Of a stretch of DNA of 64,000 nucleotides, positions 55,064 through 64,000 are shown one piece after another (the stretch's first letter is position 1; each line of letters starts with the position of its first letter). The stretch covers positions 18,943,647 through 19,007,646 of the forward strand of contig OY987298.1 of the NCBI GenBank assembly GCA_963920635.1, written 5' to 3'. Origin of the DNA: Pseudeuparius sepicola (lineage: Eukaryota > Arthropoda > Insecta > Coleoptera > Anthribidae). The notes beneath the pieces are model-generated. The model was not told where the DNA came from and searched no databases. It saw only the letters and a list, made by a program, of their open reading frames with translations. Made by a program: the position numbers and the translations under genes.

Positions 55064-55542
55064 AAACGGAAACTTAAAACATTTTATCGGCATATTATAA
55101 TAAATTTAATTGGCAAAAAATAAACAATACAGACAATATAGTGTTTGGTATGTATGATGCGTTTCCATGGTTACTCTCAAATTATTTCAAAGGTGCTTTG
55201 TTGTAAATTAGTTATTGTCAGATAAGGTGAATAGTAATATAAAAATATTACAGAAATGTATCTAAATATTGAAACACTTAGGAATTAAAATACAAAATAG
55301 GTATATGTTAAATATCAGAGAGCATAATATAGAGTTTCTTAAATTTAGTTTACTTTGCTGTATATTTCTATTTTAAAGCCATATATTCGGTATTTTTATT
55401 CAGCGCACGGAAAGTTTTTCCATGCGCTGTTTCCGTGCGCTAGCCAGAAAAAAACCATCTTTCATTGTTGCTAAAACAGATCAAAATAAGGTGTTTTCAA
55501 AGAAGTATAATAAAAAAACTATTTCGTATTCGTTTCTATACC
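55064..55542. other. No gene seen
   Basis: AT-rich DNA with a repeated GCGCACGGAAA motif near 55,403-55,440. Confidence 0.4.
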
Positions 55543-55820
55543 TACCGATACACGGGCGTAGTCAAGGGGGGGGTTTCGGAGGTTCAAACCCCCCCCCCCC
55601 CCCCGAAATAAGCAAAATATTACCTAATATTATACCGAAAAAATACGAGGAGTGAAGAGTTAAATTATTATTACGTTTGAATATATTATATGTAGTAATA
55701 GTAGCGCCCAGCGCCATCTTTTGACGAGAGGCAGACGTAGTTGCAGCCGAACTATTTTGTATTGTAGGGACACTTTGCGTTGTTTCTCGATTATTCGCCA
55801 CGCCCCTAGGTCGAAATGAG

Positions 55821-55916
55821 CGGAACTTTGTGGAAGTTCGTGGAAGTTTCTGGACGGCTACTGGGCTGCTATATAAGCGGCGCCGCGGCGCGTGACCGCG
55901 CTTACGGCAGTATTGT
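55821..55916 (+). promoter_or_regulatory. Heat-shock-like promoter inside the hAT element
   Basis: GGAA occurs at 55,822, 55,832 and 55,842, an exact 10-bp spacing, and the last is followed by TTTCT to make a perfect nGAAnnTTCn pair. This is the layout of a heat-shock element. A TATATAAG box follows at 55,870 and an initiator-like GGCAGTATTG about 35 bp later. The downstream leader (AAGCGAATAAAAGTGAAAAG) is A-rich as in insect hsp70 leaders. The heat-shock interpretation is inference. Confidence 0.5.
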
Positions 55917-56089
55917 TCCATGCGAACTCGAAGCGAATAAAAGTGAAAAGTGGTGAACGAATAGTGAAGAGAATTAAGTGTACCGTGTAAGTGAGTAATT
56001 TTAGTGCACTGTTATTCGATGACCTTGTTAAGGATAGATACGTGAATCATTATTACTGTCGAAAAATGGAGGGGGAAAAAAAGGAAGGG

Positions 56090-56505
56090 TGATAAACTTA
56101 AAGGTATGGACTACTGGAAAAAGTGGTGTAGTCAAGGTCAAGGGGTTTCTAATAAAGAAACAAATTTGGATTTAGCTATCAAAGCTTCAGCTACCTTGCA
56201 TGCTGATAAGAAGACTGCCTACCCCGAAATCTAGTTTGGAATGCCTAGATATGTGCGATAAAAACCTTTATCCTAATATTTACACATTACTACACATCTT
56301 GGCTACCATTCCTGTATCCACTGCTACCCAAGAAAGGTCTTTCTCGAGCCTAAGGAGACTGAAAAACTATTTACGAAACACTACAAGTGAAAACAGACTT
56401 AATGGTTAATGAACATTCACTATGGAACAGAAATTCATGCAGATGAAGTACTGGATATATTTAAAAGAAAAAGCCGAAGATTTCTTCTTTAATGGTTTTA
56501 GATTT
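56090..56505 (+). pseudogene. hAT transposase C-terminal fragment, frameshifted
   Basis: Fragments in order: DYWKKWCSQ, SATLHADKKTAYP, then YPNIYTLLHILATIPVSTAT and QERSFSSLRRLKNYLRNTT, then SENRLNG and, after a frameshift near 56,405, MNIHYGTEIHADEVLDIFKR. These are the hAT dimerisation domain and tail of the TTF-finger/ZMYM-like hAT subgroup. Two or more frame breaks are present and the catalytic part is gone. Confidence 0.85.
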
Positions 56506-56849
56506 AGCGCAGAGGAACGAAATTAATTTATCCATTTCATTTAAAGTTAAGAACTTTATAAATATGTCGTAGTTTTTCGGATGAATATATAGATATTAAA
56601 TTTCATGTAAGTATATTTTTGTTGTTTTATTTACTTCTCAAACTAACCCCCCCCCCCCCAAAACTAAATCCTGGCTACGCCCGTGTACCGATATGTTCAA
56701 ATTTTGCAATTGGTCACCTATAGATATGACACACTTCCTCCGCAAACAACTTGCAGGCATTAAATTTAGCAAGTTATCGACTTATCATTCGATTATTCGC
56801 CTATCCAAAAATCCTGTCTTCCAATTACGATTATCAGTTTCCTCTTCGT

Positions 56850-57130
56850 TTGCCAGACGTTAACAAGCCGGCAGCGAGCCGATCGGCCCATAGATTCTCG
56901 GATGTCGGTTGGGCCGATGTTGCAGGTTGCAGCGACGGCACCGGGCGACAATGTCGCCTCTAATGAAGTAATTACCAGTTCGATTATTAAGCGCGCAATT
57001 ACGGATGGGTAATTTATGTCTGGGAATGAGCGGGAAGCGGGCGAAAAACCGCGCGCGCGCGGGCAAAACCGAATGCGGAGGTTACGACCGCACATATATC
57101 ACTCGGACGGGGCGACGTGCATATTAAGAA
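56850..57130. other. GC-rich, apparently single-copy island
   Basis: Contains homeodomain-type cores (TAATGAAGTAATTACCAG, GCGCAATTACGG, GGGTAATTTATG) and a CG-rich tract (CCGCGCGCGCGCGG). No repeat partner in the window. Frames on both strands overlap and are not convincing. It may be a host enhancer or promoter. Confidence 0.4.
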
Positions 57131-57324
57131 ACGAACAACGTCGGGCAGACAGTACACAGGTCAGACATTTTTTTTTAGAGGTAGAATAAGGACAACGTAC
57201 GAAAGCGTTGAATGGCCACATAAAGTAAAATTATTTTAAGAAGTCCTTACTGGGACTGTCAATTGGTAATTTCGCCATCCTAAGTTGGCATCAATGCAGA
57301 AAAAAATGCAACCGGGTCATAAGT

Positions 57325-57857
57325 GCAGGTCAGTAACCAGCCCATTTGCACAATGAATTACTACTAATAACCCGAACAAGAACAACACAGATAACGGTAA
57401 AACTCACGAAACGTACAAAACCCGCGAATATTTTCACTGCCCAATGTTTGAACCCTTTTGAACGATCCGGAAAACCTTCACTGTCACTTTCACAACACCG
57501 AAATAAAATTTGGCTGAGAACGCACCATAGTGGCTGTCGCAAGTAGGCGATTATACCAAAATACCAAAATGAAAGTGTTTTCATGACGTTTGAAATTATT
57601 ATTAAAATGAGTTGTAGTCATAGTTATTTTTATTTGTAGCCGTATAATCGCGATTGCAATAGGGTTTTTATTTTATTATGTTCCTTTTTTCGTATCACTT
57701 GGGTATCTTTTCACATCATAAATCAATGAGTGACGTCATTAACTAGTTTAGACACATATACCAATGTTATACCCATGGTTAACAAAAAATTCCTAGGGAT
57801 TTTGTGGAGAATGTCATCTGACAAAATCGGGACTTCTTACAGTAATCGGGGTATAGG
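57325..57857. repeat. Dispersed repeat, copy 2
   Basis: Complete copy of the repeat that opens the window, in the same orientation. It begins AGGTCAGTAACCAGCCC and ends at TAATCGGGGTATA. No coding frame is shared between the copies. Confidence 0.8.
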
Positions 57858-58860
57858 TATTACGTTTTTAGAATTCGCACTTCGTAAAAAGTGGCCGTTA
57901 CATTCTTTATTCATTGTCACGGTAGGTCCGCTTTTCTTCTCAACTTTTCGTATTCGTTTTTATCAATGAATTTTTTTTTTTGTTCTCGGAAGATGTGAGG
58001 GAAGTATTTCTCTGATTTTAGGACGTTCCGAACCAATAAACTATTCAACTCATTCTGCTAACGTTTCGACTTTATTTACTCAAGTCTTCTTCAGAGCATT
58101 TGCAATAGTGTACATAGCTAATTTCTTGTTGTTAAAATATAAAAAATTTAAATTAAAAAATTAAAAACAGAATGATTAAAAACATTAGTTGTTAAATTAC
58201 ATTCTATACATGAAATGTTACATTATATTTAATACAATTACAAGACAATTAAATCAGATATACAGAACAATAATAATAGGAAAATTGGTCAAGATATACA
58301 GGTGAGAAAGTTGTAACATTCATTCAAATTTAAAATATAACTAATCAATTAAATTTAAGGTAATACGACAAGATTGCCACCTACCTGAGTTTGTCACAGT
58401 TTATTAAACTCATTAAATAAACTTGTATGGCATTGCTCGCATTTTGTTGTCTATTTTAGTAATTGGTATTTTTGCATTTTGTTGGCAATTTTATTGAGAT
58501 TGGATAAAAATTTTATGGTATGTGCAATGGACGCAAATCCACCAATCTCATTTATATTATGCTTGAAAATATTCACTATACTTGTGTGTTTGTGGACCTA
58601 TGTGTATACAGGAGAGTTTTTCTATAACATTTACTGAAGAACGAAGAACCCCCTATAGAACTTTGTCAATCGAATTTTGAAACGCCTTGACATTATCATA
58701 TTGATACATACATACATGAGAACCAAGAATTAAGTACTTAAGTATTCCAGTAGTATGGTGTTATACAAAAGAGTGCTCCCCCGAAAATATCCTAGCCACA
58801 ACTTTCGCTTCGTTTTTTTAAATTCATTATTTATAAACACGTTAACTCTCATGTCGACAT
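57858..58860 (-). mobile_element. 3' tail of an unidentified, possibly Penelope-like element
   Basis: On the minus strand an AT-rich tail leads into a hammerhead-like motif at 58,056-58,099. A short broken frame upstream of it (58,380-58,560, minus strand) reads ANKMQKYQLLK then KCEQCHTSLFNEFNKL, which I cannot identify. Confidence 0.35.
58056..58099 (-). ncRNA. Hammerhead-like ribozyme motif
   Basis: On the minus strand: CTGAAGA, one extra A, a 5-bp stem GACTT/AAGTC closing a 9-base loop, then GAAAC and GTTAGCA, whose AGCA pairs with TGCT before the core. The order core box, stem II, GAAA, cleavage triplet, stem I is that of a hammerhead with very short stem III, as reported in Penelope-like elements. 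The extra base before stem II is a departure from the consensus. Confidence 0.45.
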
Positions 58861-59300
58861 ACGCATATCGCTAGAGGGTGCTAATGTTTGAAAGATTGCT
58901 AATAATTACAAATTACACGTGCCATCGTTTACCCTGCTTTATACGAAACGAAACCTCGATTAATCTACAAAAGCGGCTGATGTTTACATCAATTTTCCCA
59001 ACCCCCTGTTTCATTACGAACGGGAGAGCGCGGCCCGCGGCGCAGCGCCGGGACACCCCGTATAATAACATTAATGGTCCGGAACCGCTGGGAGTTACAT
59101 CTGTACGTCTATTATAATGTCCCGGTGAAATTAGCATACGATTATTAGTACAACATTCCGTTCGTTTTATTTCATCTAAATCTTCACGCTGCTCGCCGGA
59201 GGCCACCGATTCACTTTTACTATCGTCTCCCGGTGCTCGGCGTTGAGTGTTCGAGTACTCGCCGGAGGTTATGCGAATCTGAAATATTAAGTGCGATAGA
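58861..59300. other. GC-rich, apparently single-copy island
   Basis: Mixed composition with homeodomain-type cores (CGATTAATC, GATTATTAGTA), a CGCGGCCCGCGGCGC patch, and no repeat partner in the window. Two opposite frames (58,878-59,117 and 58,913-59,206) overlap and neither is recognisable. Candidate host regulatory sequence. Confidence 0.4.
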
Positions 59301-59837
59301 ATAATTGAAATCGGCAGTGAACTGTCTCAAAATCGTCATTAGAAGCTCGGAAATCGGCACTGAAGTAGCCCATTGTTGTAGGATTTTTTCAATAAGTAGG
59401 CCTTGACGAGATGGAAACATCAAACGTCAGACGCGGAGCCATCGCCCGTCAAAAGTGACCAAATATTCAAAACCCGGCCAATAAAGGCCCATTTAACTTT
59501 TCGTATACATTGTGAAATTGTTACCTATAGCAGCCCAATCTTTCAGTATAAATATTTTAGTATAGGTTTGAATATTAATCTATTTTACATGGAGGCTGCA
59601 CAACAGGCAGCAGTTTGGATTTTCTGTTGGGAAGCACCGTGCCTCGTCACACTTGTCCTAGGTAGAGCGATCGTCAAAGTCAAGCAACGCCGCGCGCAGT
59701 CGGTTCATGGAGGGGTGATCCCTTATGCTTATTTTTTGCCCAATAAAACTTTTTTTTTCGATTTCACAAAATATAATATATGTACCTCGGCACTGAAGTT
59801 ATTTTAATCACTCACGTGGTTTATTTACTAAAAAAAC
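59301..59837. other. No gene seen
   Basis: A 134-codon frame at 59,403-59,807 has no recognisable domain; its end overlaps the start of the Penelope-like remnant in another frame. Confidence 0.35.
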
Positions 59838-60174
59838 AGACGAGGAGACAATCCTATTTTAATATTTCTGTTGCTTTACTAAATAAAGGTATTAAATTTA
59901 ATCTAACTAATGATAATCGCAAGACTAGTATGAGAAGTTTGGAAATGTTGGCGGTGGAATGCGAATCCATAGTTCAGAGTGTTGATGACATAAATGTTAA
60001 AAATCAATTCATCAATCAAGGAATGACGTAGTGAGTACTATTAGGAGTGATAAGAAATCCCTAGTTACCAAGAAACATTTCCAAAATTCTAATAATGTAG
60101 TAAAGTCTATAAAGAATAAAATTTCTGACCACAATCTAGTTTTCACTAAGGCCGATAAAGGAAACTGTCTAGTC
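59838..60174 (+). pseudogene. Penelope-like element, N-terminal part
   Basis: Two frames joined by a frameshift near 60,015 carry LLNKGIKFNLTNDNRKTS, then LEMLAVECESIVQSV, and after the break KISDHNLVFTKADKGNCLV. The VFTKADKGN motif precedes the RT domain in Penelope-like proteins. The reading frame is then interrupted by the P-like insertion at 60,175 and continues at 60,856. The 5' end is truncated or unrecognisable before 59,838. Confidence 0.75.
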
Positions 60175-60847
60175 CTCAGAGAAATAACCAAGGATAGAGG
60201 GAGCAACAGCTTCAAAATACATACGTTTGTAATCAACCAACATCTTATGCAAATTTACCGAAGTAAAAGTAAACATTAGGCCCGTTTGTACAACGTTTAC
60301 CTGAGATAGGGTATATCCTGAGAAATATCAATTTAGCCACATACCACCCACTCTCTGCGTCCCATTGTATACAAAATCGGTCACTATATCCTAAATCCTA
60401 ATAAATAGCCTATAAATTATCAGAAAAACAATTAAAAACGGGAAAAATGCATACGTAAACAATCGGAAAACTTGACATGCTGGGCATACACAAAACAAAT
60501 ACCGCTGAGTTAACGGACGCGGCGGCCGCGGCAGGCGCGGCATCAACAGCAGCGTTGCCATGTCGGGCGGTTTGAGGTATCTGTGACGATTTTATTAAAT
60601 TGATAATTAGATACTATAATTACAGAGCAATTTAGTTTTAGTTTAAAATTGTTACATACAAGAAATTAATAACTATATTTGTTAATTTAGCGTTATGGGA
60701 GGTGTGCCTTCATTGAATCCCATTATTACACCCTTCTATTTTGAAATGAAATGCTGTAAACAATGGAGTACGTGGCATCACTCAAAAAGATGTTGGCTTT
60801 GTTTACTTTTTGTTCTTACTCCCTCTATCCTTGGTTATTTCTCTGAG
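60175..60847 (-). mobile_element. P-like non-autonomous DNA transposon, copy B, inside a Penelope-like gene
   Basis: Same family as 1,778-2,370, inverted. Ends CTCAGAGAAATAACCAAGG on both sides; perfect 8-bp duplication GTCTAGTC at 60,167-60,174 and 60,848-60,855. It splits the Penelope-like frame directly after the KADKGN motif, and removing it restores contiguity of the two halves, so it inserted after the Penelope-like element. The minus-strand short frame is interrupted (a W replaces the first cysteine and a stop follows). Confidence 0.95.
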
Positions 60848-60855
60848 GTCTAGTC

Positions 60856-62661
60856 ATAATGAAACGTGACGAATATAATAAGAAAGTTTTACATTTTCTC
60901 CAGACAAATAATTTTGTTAAATCTAATATTAATTTCAATTCTTTTAAAAACAGAACTAATAGAACTATAAAAGGAATTAATACCCTCTTCTCTGATTTGA
61001 TTCGTGTCAGCCGTTTTTTGGCAAGTGATTCGTCGATACCAAGGTTATATGGTACTCTAAAAATTCATAAGTCTGATAATTTTACCGATATGCCGATAAG
61101 ACCAGTTGTTTCATTTTGTGGTTCTCCGACATACGAACTAGCCAAAAGGTTGAACAACGTGCTTAAGAGTCTATTTTCTGGACATTTTGGTCACACAGTC
61201 ATTAATAATATAGATCTCCTAAATAAAATTAAACAGTTACATGTGCCTGCCAACAGTTTCTTGGTATGTTTCGATGTTTCAAATCTATTTACTAATATTC
61301 CGAAAGAATTGACTATTGATTTAGTAAAAGAAAAACTAATTGAGAGTGATTATTCGGATGAGTACACTGATGACATTTTAAAATTATTGAATTTGTGTTT
61401 GGATCAAAATTTCTTTCAATTGGAGGATGAGGTTTATAGTCAGAATAGCGGTCTAGCTATGGGTTCACCATTGTCACCAACCTTGGCGGACATATATAAT
61501 ATGCATCATTTCAAGTCTAGTTATATTATAAATGTTAACAACCCACATCAAAACTCACTATTATACTATTTCCGCTATGTTGATGATATCATTGTTCTTT
61601 TTTTCAGGCTCACGTAACGAACTAGAGGCTTTATTACTTTATATGAATTCAAAACATCCTTCCATACAATTTTCTATTGAAGTACAAAACGAACAGGGAA
61701 ATTTAAATTTCTTAGATCTTAGTATTTCTATTAAAAACAACACAGTTTCGATATTTATAGAAAAAATACTAACACAGGCATAATAATTAACAGTTCATCT
61801 AACCATCCCTTTTCACACAAAATATCAGCTTTTAATAGTCACTTGGATAGACTCCTCAAAGTGCCTTTATCAGAAGGATCCTTCAACAAAGAATTATTAA
61901 CAATAAAACAGATTGCTGCTAGAAACAATTACAACCCGACACTCATAGATAAACTTTTGCTTAAAAAACAACATAAAATCGACTTAAACAATTCTTATAT
62001 CATTAACCCTTCTTCTATAAACTCAGCTTCAAATTTGAAATTTAGATCATTAACTTTCTTTGGCCCAACTTCTTATAAATTAGCTAATATATTTAAAGAA
62101 CACTTTAGAATTTCATTTAAAGCGTTACATAACCTGTTCGTTAGAAATAAGGACCAAATAAATATACTGGATAGGAGTGGAGTTTATAAGTTACAGTGCG
62201 GAGATTGCGATAATTTTTACATAGGTAGGACTGGCAGAAACTTTAAAACTAGAATAAAAGAACATACTAATTGTTTAAAAACTGGTTCGAGAAAATCTCA
62301 TTTTGCTAACCATCTGATTGACACGGGACATACTTTTAATCAAACGACAGATATCCAAATTTTACATATTGCTAATAAAGGTTATATTTTGAATAATTTA
62401 GAATCACTTGAGATATGTAGACATTGTAAAACTAATTTTGATAGTGTTTTAAATGCTCAAATTGATAATCATCTAAGACATTTAATTACCTTTTCCACTG
62501 ATAGCTATTATAGCGATCTAGAATGGCTGTTTACTCTAACAATAGCGAATTCCTGGCTTTCCTACGTAGTTTTTTCTCATTTTTTTGGATTTGTGCACTT
62601 ACTGCTTCATTATTATTTTATACCCTGGTCCTGTTTGTTAACAAATAATTTGTTTGTATAA
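60856..62661 (+). pseudogene. Penelope-like reverse transcriptase and GIY-YIG endonuclease
   Basis: Three frames, broken near 61,600 (a T-run) and 61,775, hold the rest of the protein. RT motifs: LYGTLKIHKS, PIRPVVSFCGSPTYELAK, CFDVSNLFTNIP, AMGSPLSPTLADIY and RYVDDIIVLF, then NFLDLSI. The last frame (61,843-62,661) has the GIY-YIG nuclease: GVYKLQC at residues 113-119, FYIGRTGRNFKTRIKEH from 125, then HFANHLIDTGHTF and NLESLEICRH. This domain order defines endonuclease-bearing Penelope-like elements. With only two further frame breaks it is younger than the copy at 5 kb. Confidence 0.9.
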
Positions 62662-62806
62662 TGCTTGCCCCTCTTTTTCTACTTTTAAATTTACCTTATG
62701 ACATATAGTTTTGAATGTACAATGCCATTATGGCTGCGTAAGTCATTTGTTTGTATTTTGTTTAAATAACTTATTTAACTTATTTACATTTCTGTGTTGT
62801 AGTCTT

Positions 62807-62852
62807 GGCCTGAAGATGTGATTAATTTTTAAAAATCACGAAACCGGTCGCC
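62807..62852 (+). ncRNA. Hammerhead-like ribozyme motif at the Penelope-like 3' end
   Basis: CTGAAGA (62,810-62,816), one extra T, stem II GTGATT/AATCAC, then GAAACCGGTC, with GGC/GCC as a short stem I. Stem III would be ACC/GGT without a loop, so self-cleavage, if any, would need a dimer. The position 150 bp after the last codon fits the ribozymes described in the terminal repeats of Penelope-like elements. Confidence 0.5.
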
Positions 62853-62919
62853 TATTTGAAAAAATAAATTGAGCTGTGAGAATATCAAGACCTTAATTTT
62901 TATTTACCAAAATCCTATT

Positions 62920-63080
62920 TTACAATAAATGTTCAATTTGTCCTCCTTGTTCCTCAAGGCACAATGCAGCATGTTTCTTTAAATTGTTTATGGCTCGTCC
63001 CATATCCCTTCGACGTCATTTATATTTGAGGAATAATACATTTGAATCATGTCACGCTTTTCTTCATGTGAAAATGACAT
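62920..63080 (-). pseudogene. Deleted mariner-type transposase (DUF4817/DDE_3 family)
   Basis: The minus strand starts MSFSHEEKRDMIQMYYSSN, like the N-terminal helix-turn-helix, and is followed after a large internal deletion by MGRAINNLKKHAALCLEEQG and GQIEHLL with a stop, the typical C-terminus of these transposases. A frame change lies at the join. The right-hand CACCCTGTATA (63,669-63,679) is probably the 5' end of the same element. Confidence 0.55.
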
Positions 63081-63690
63081 TTTTTCAGTAAAATAAAGTA
63101 TCCGTGACATTTAAAATTGTACTAAACTATCAAACGTTATGAAATGAAGGCAGAAATGTCAAACATTGTGGGGCTTATGTTTCCAAGGCACTCTATGCAA
63201 AAACGTCGAACATTATGGGGCTTACGTTTCCAAGGCACTCTATATGCAAAAACGATTAATTTGATATTACGGCAAGAAAAACAAAGTAAATCATAATGTG
63301 TGACATACCATTTTAACCAGAAAAAAATCCTCTTTTCGAAAATGCAAAAATCCAATATGGCGCCCATAAGAAAAATAAAAGTTGATCGTCATATTTTTGT
63401 CCAGGGAGGCGGGAAAAAAAATGCGAGATCATATTTAGATTCCTTGTAAAAAAGTGCCTCAATAATGTTTAACTTAGAAATGACCAGCGCCATTCGTTTT
63501 CGTTTAAAAAAACTAAAAACGAAAACGACAATTTTCAGTGTTTTGGGCCAGCCAAAAATTTTTTTTACCCTGTTACTCGGCATCAAATTCCGCAACTTTG
63601 ACCCAATTTAACCGACCTCGTATCTCTTAAGATAACCAAGATCCCCATGCAAAGACTCGAAATACGGTCACCCTGTATACATATTATACG
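63081..63690. repeat. 5' region of the deleted mariner-type element, with a short direct repeat
   Basis: A unit of about 48 bp with GGGGCTTATGTTTCCAAGGC is present twice in tandem (63,157-63,253). The right end (63,590-63,680, GATCCCCATGC then CACCCTGTATA) resembles the ends of foldbacks at 14.5-15 kb and 37.2 kb. Confidence 0.55.
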
Positions 63691-63749
63691 TCCACATGAG
63701 AATGGCACATGATACTCAATGGTACAATAATGGATATAAGAAAGAAAAG

Positions 63750-64000
63750 CCATATTGGTCGTCGGGTCATTTGCGCAGGTGCGTATACGGTTACGTCTAC
63801 CGGGCCAATCTGCACTTGCTGAGCATTATCTGGACACGGGACCCAAGTCTTGCTTAATGACAGCAAAATCCTATCAAAATCATCCCATCGCATCCAAAGG
63901 AAAATCCTTGAATCCATTGAAATCCTTAAACACTCTAACAGTCTGAACCGTGATCAGGGTTTATTTTTACATTTTTACACCTTAAATCCTATCCTTAATT
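63750..64000 (+). pseudogene. Third Penelope-like remnant, cut by the window edge
   Basis: One frame reads QSALAEHYLDTGPKS, and after a frameshift another reads SKILSKSSHRIQRKILESIE then ILKHSNSLNRDQGLF. The SALAEH...TGH-like segment, the REAIEI-like helix and the final LNRDxG are the C-terminal part of a GIY-YIG domain in Penelope-like elements. It differs from the two other copies in the window. The remainder lies beyond the edge. Confidence 0.7.

Larger units (their letters stand above)
55551..56685 (+). mobile_element. hAT transposon, internally deleted, promoter retained
   Basis: Ends CACGGGCGTAGTCAAGGGG and (reverse complement) CACGGGCGTAGCCAGGATT, with a perfect 8-bp duplication TACCGATA at 55,543-55,550 and 56,686-56,693. 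Runs of C follow each end. The element keeps a promoter region, a splice donor (CGTGTAAGTGAGT, near 55,985) and the C-terminal quarter of the transposase, but the catalytic core is deleted. Confidence 0.9.

Noticed and set aside
62512..62661. Hydrophobic C-terminal end of the Penelope-like frame as a membrane anchor
   Set aside because: The stretch follows the end of the conserved nuclease domain and is likely read-through of untranslated sequence after a lost stop.

Overview
The window is eukaryotic, AT-rich, intron-bearing DNA with no operons, rRNA genes or CRISPR arrays. Its contents (an env-bearing Ty3/gypsy element, several Penelope-like elements, Tc1/mariner, pogo-like, hAT, Mutator-like and P-like DNA transposons, and many foldback elements starting TA-CAGGGTG) point to an arthropod, most likely an insect. 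I cannot place it further from sequence alone. No host protein-coding gene is convincing; almost every recognisable reading frame belongs to a mobile element or its debris.

Layout. 0-7 kb: one copy of a dispersed repeat (1-503), a tRNA-Thr-like pseudogene, a P-like non-autonomous element with an 8-bp target duplication (1,778-2,370), a foldback (2,413-3,712), and a Penelope-like fragment flanked by inverted copies of its own 3' end (4,512-6,245). 8-16 kb: nested foldbacks, one holding a remnant of a Tc1/mariner-type transposase helix-turn-helix, a 304-bp tandem array (12,433-13,840) and a 1.6-kb hairpin. 16.5-19.4 kb: a hAT-like element with an 8-bp duplication and a short terminal-inverted-repeat element whose second copy is at 48.5 kb. 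19.9-26.7 kb: an env-bearing Ty3/gypsy provirus on the minus strand with two indistinguishable 197-bp LTRs; gag and pol are open and env is frameshifted. 27-40 kb: foldbacks, a decayed Tc1-like transposon, a THAP-type zinc-finger exon and two inverted copies of a MITE whose ends contain a TGACGTCA palindrome, each with its own 8-bp duplication. 40.6-49.2 kb: a pogo-like element sitting inside the arms of a foldback, a hAT element with a nested foldback, and a 2.2-kb element holding a 122-bp tandem array, a long palindrome and a patchwork duplication. 50.3-51.6 kb: a Mutator-like element with a 9-bp duplication. 52-56.7 kb: a second P-like copy, a 1.57-kb foldback with exon-like pieces, and a hAT remnant that keeps a heat-shock-like promoter. 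57.3-64 kb: the second copy of the starting repeat, a Penelope-like element interrupted by the third P-like copy, a hammerhead-like motif after it, a deleted mariner-type transposase, and a third Penelope-like remnant cut by the window edge.

The elements are layered, and the nesting gives a relative order: foldbacks inside a hAT element, pogo-like inside a foldback, P-like inside Penelope-like. The provirus is among the youngest insertions because its LTRs look identical. Four GC-richer, apparently single-copy islands (about 3.75-4.06, 44.0-44.36, 56.85-57.13 and 58.86-59.3 kb) stand out as the best candidates for host regulatory DNA, but that is inference from composition and motifs only.
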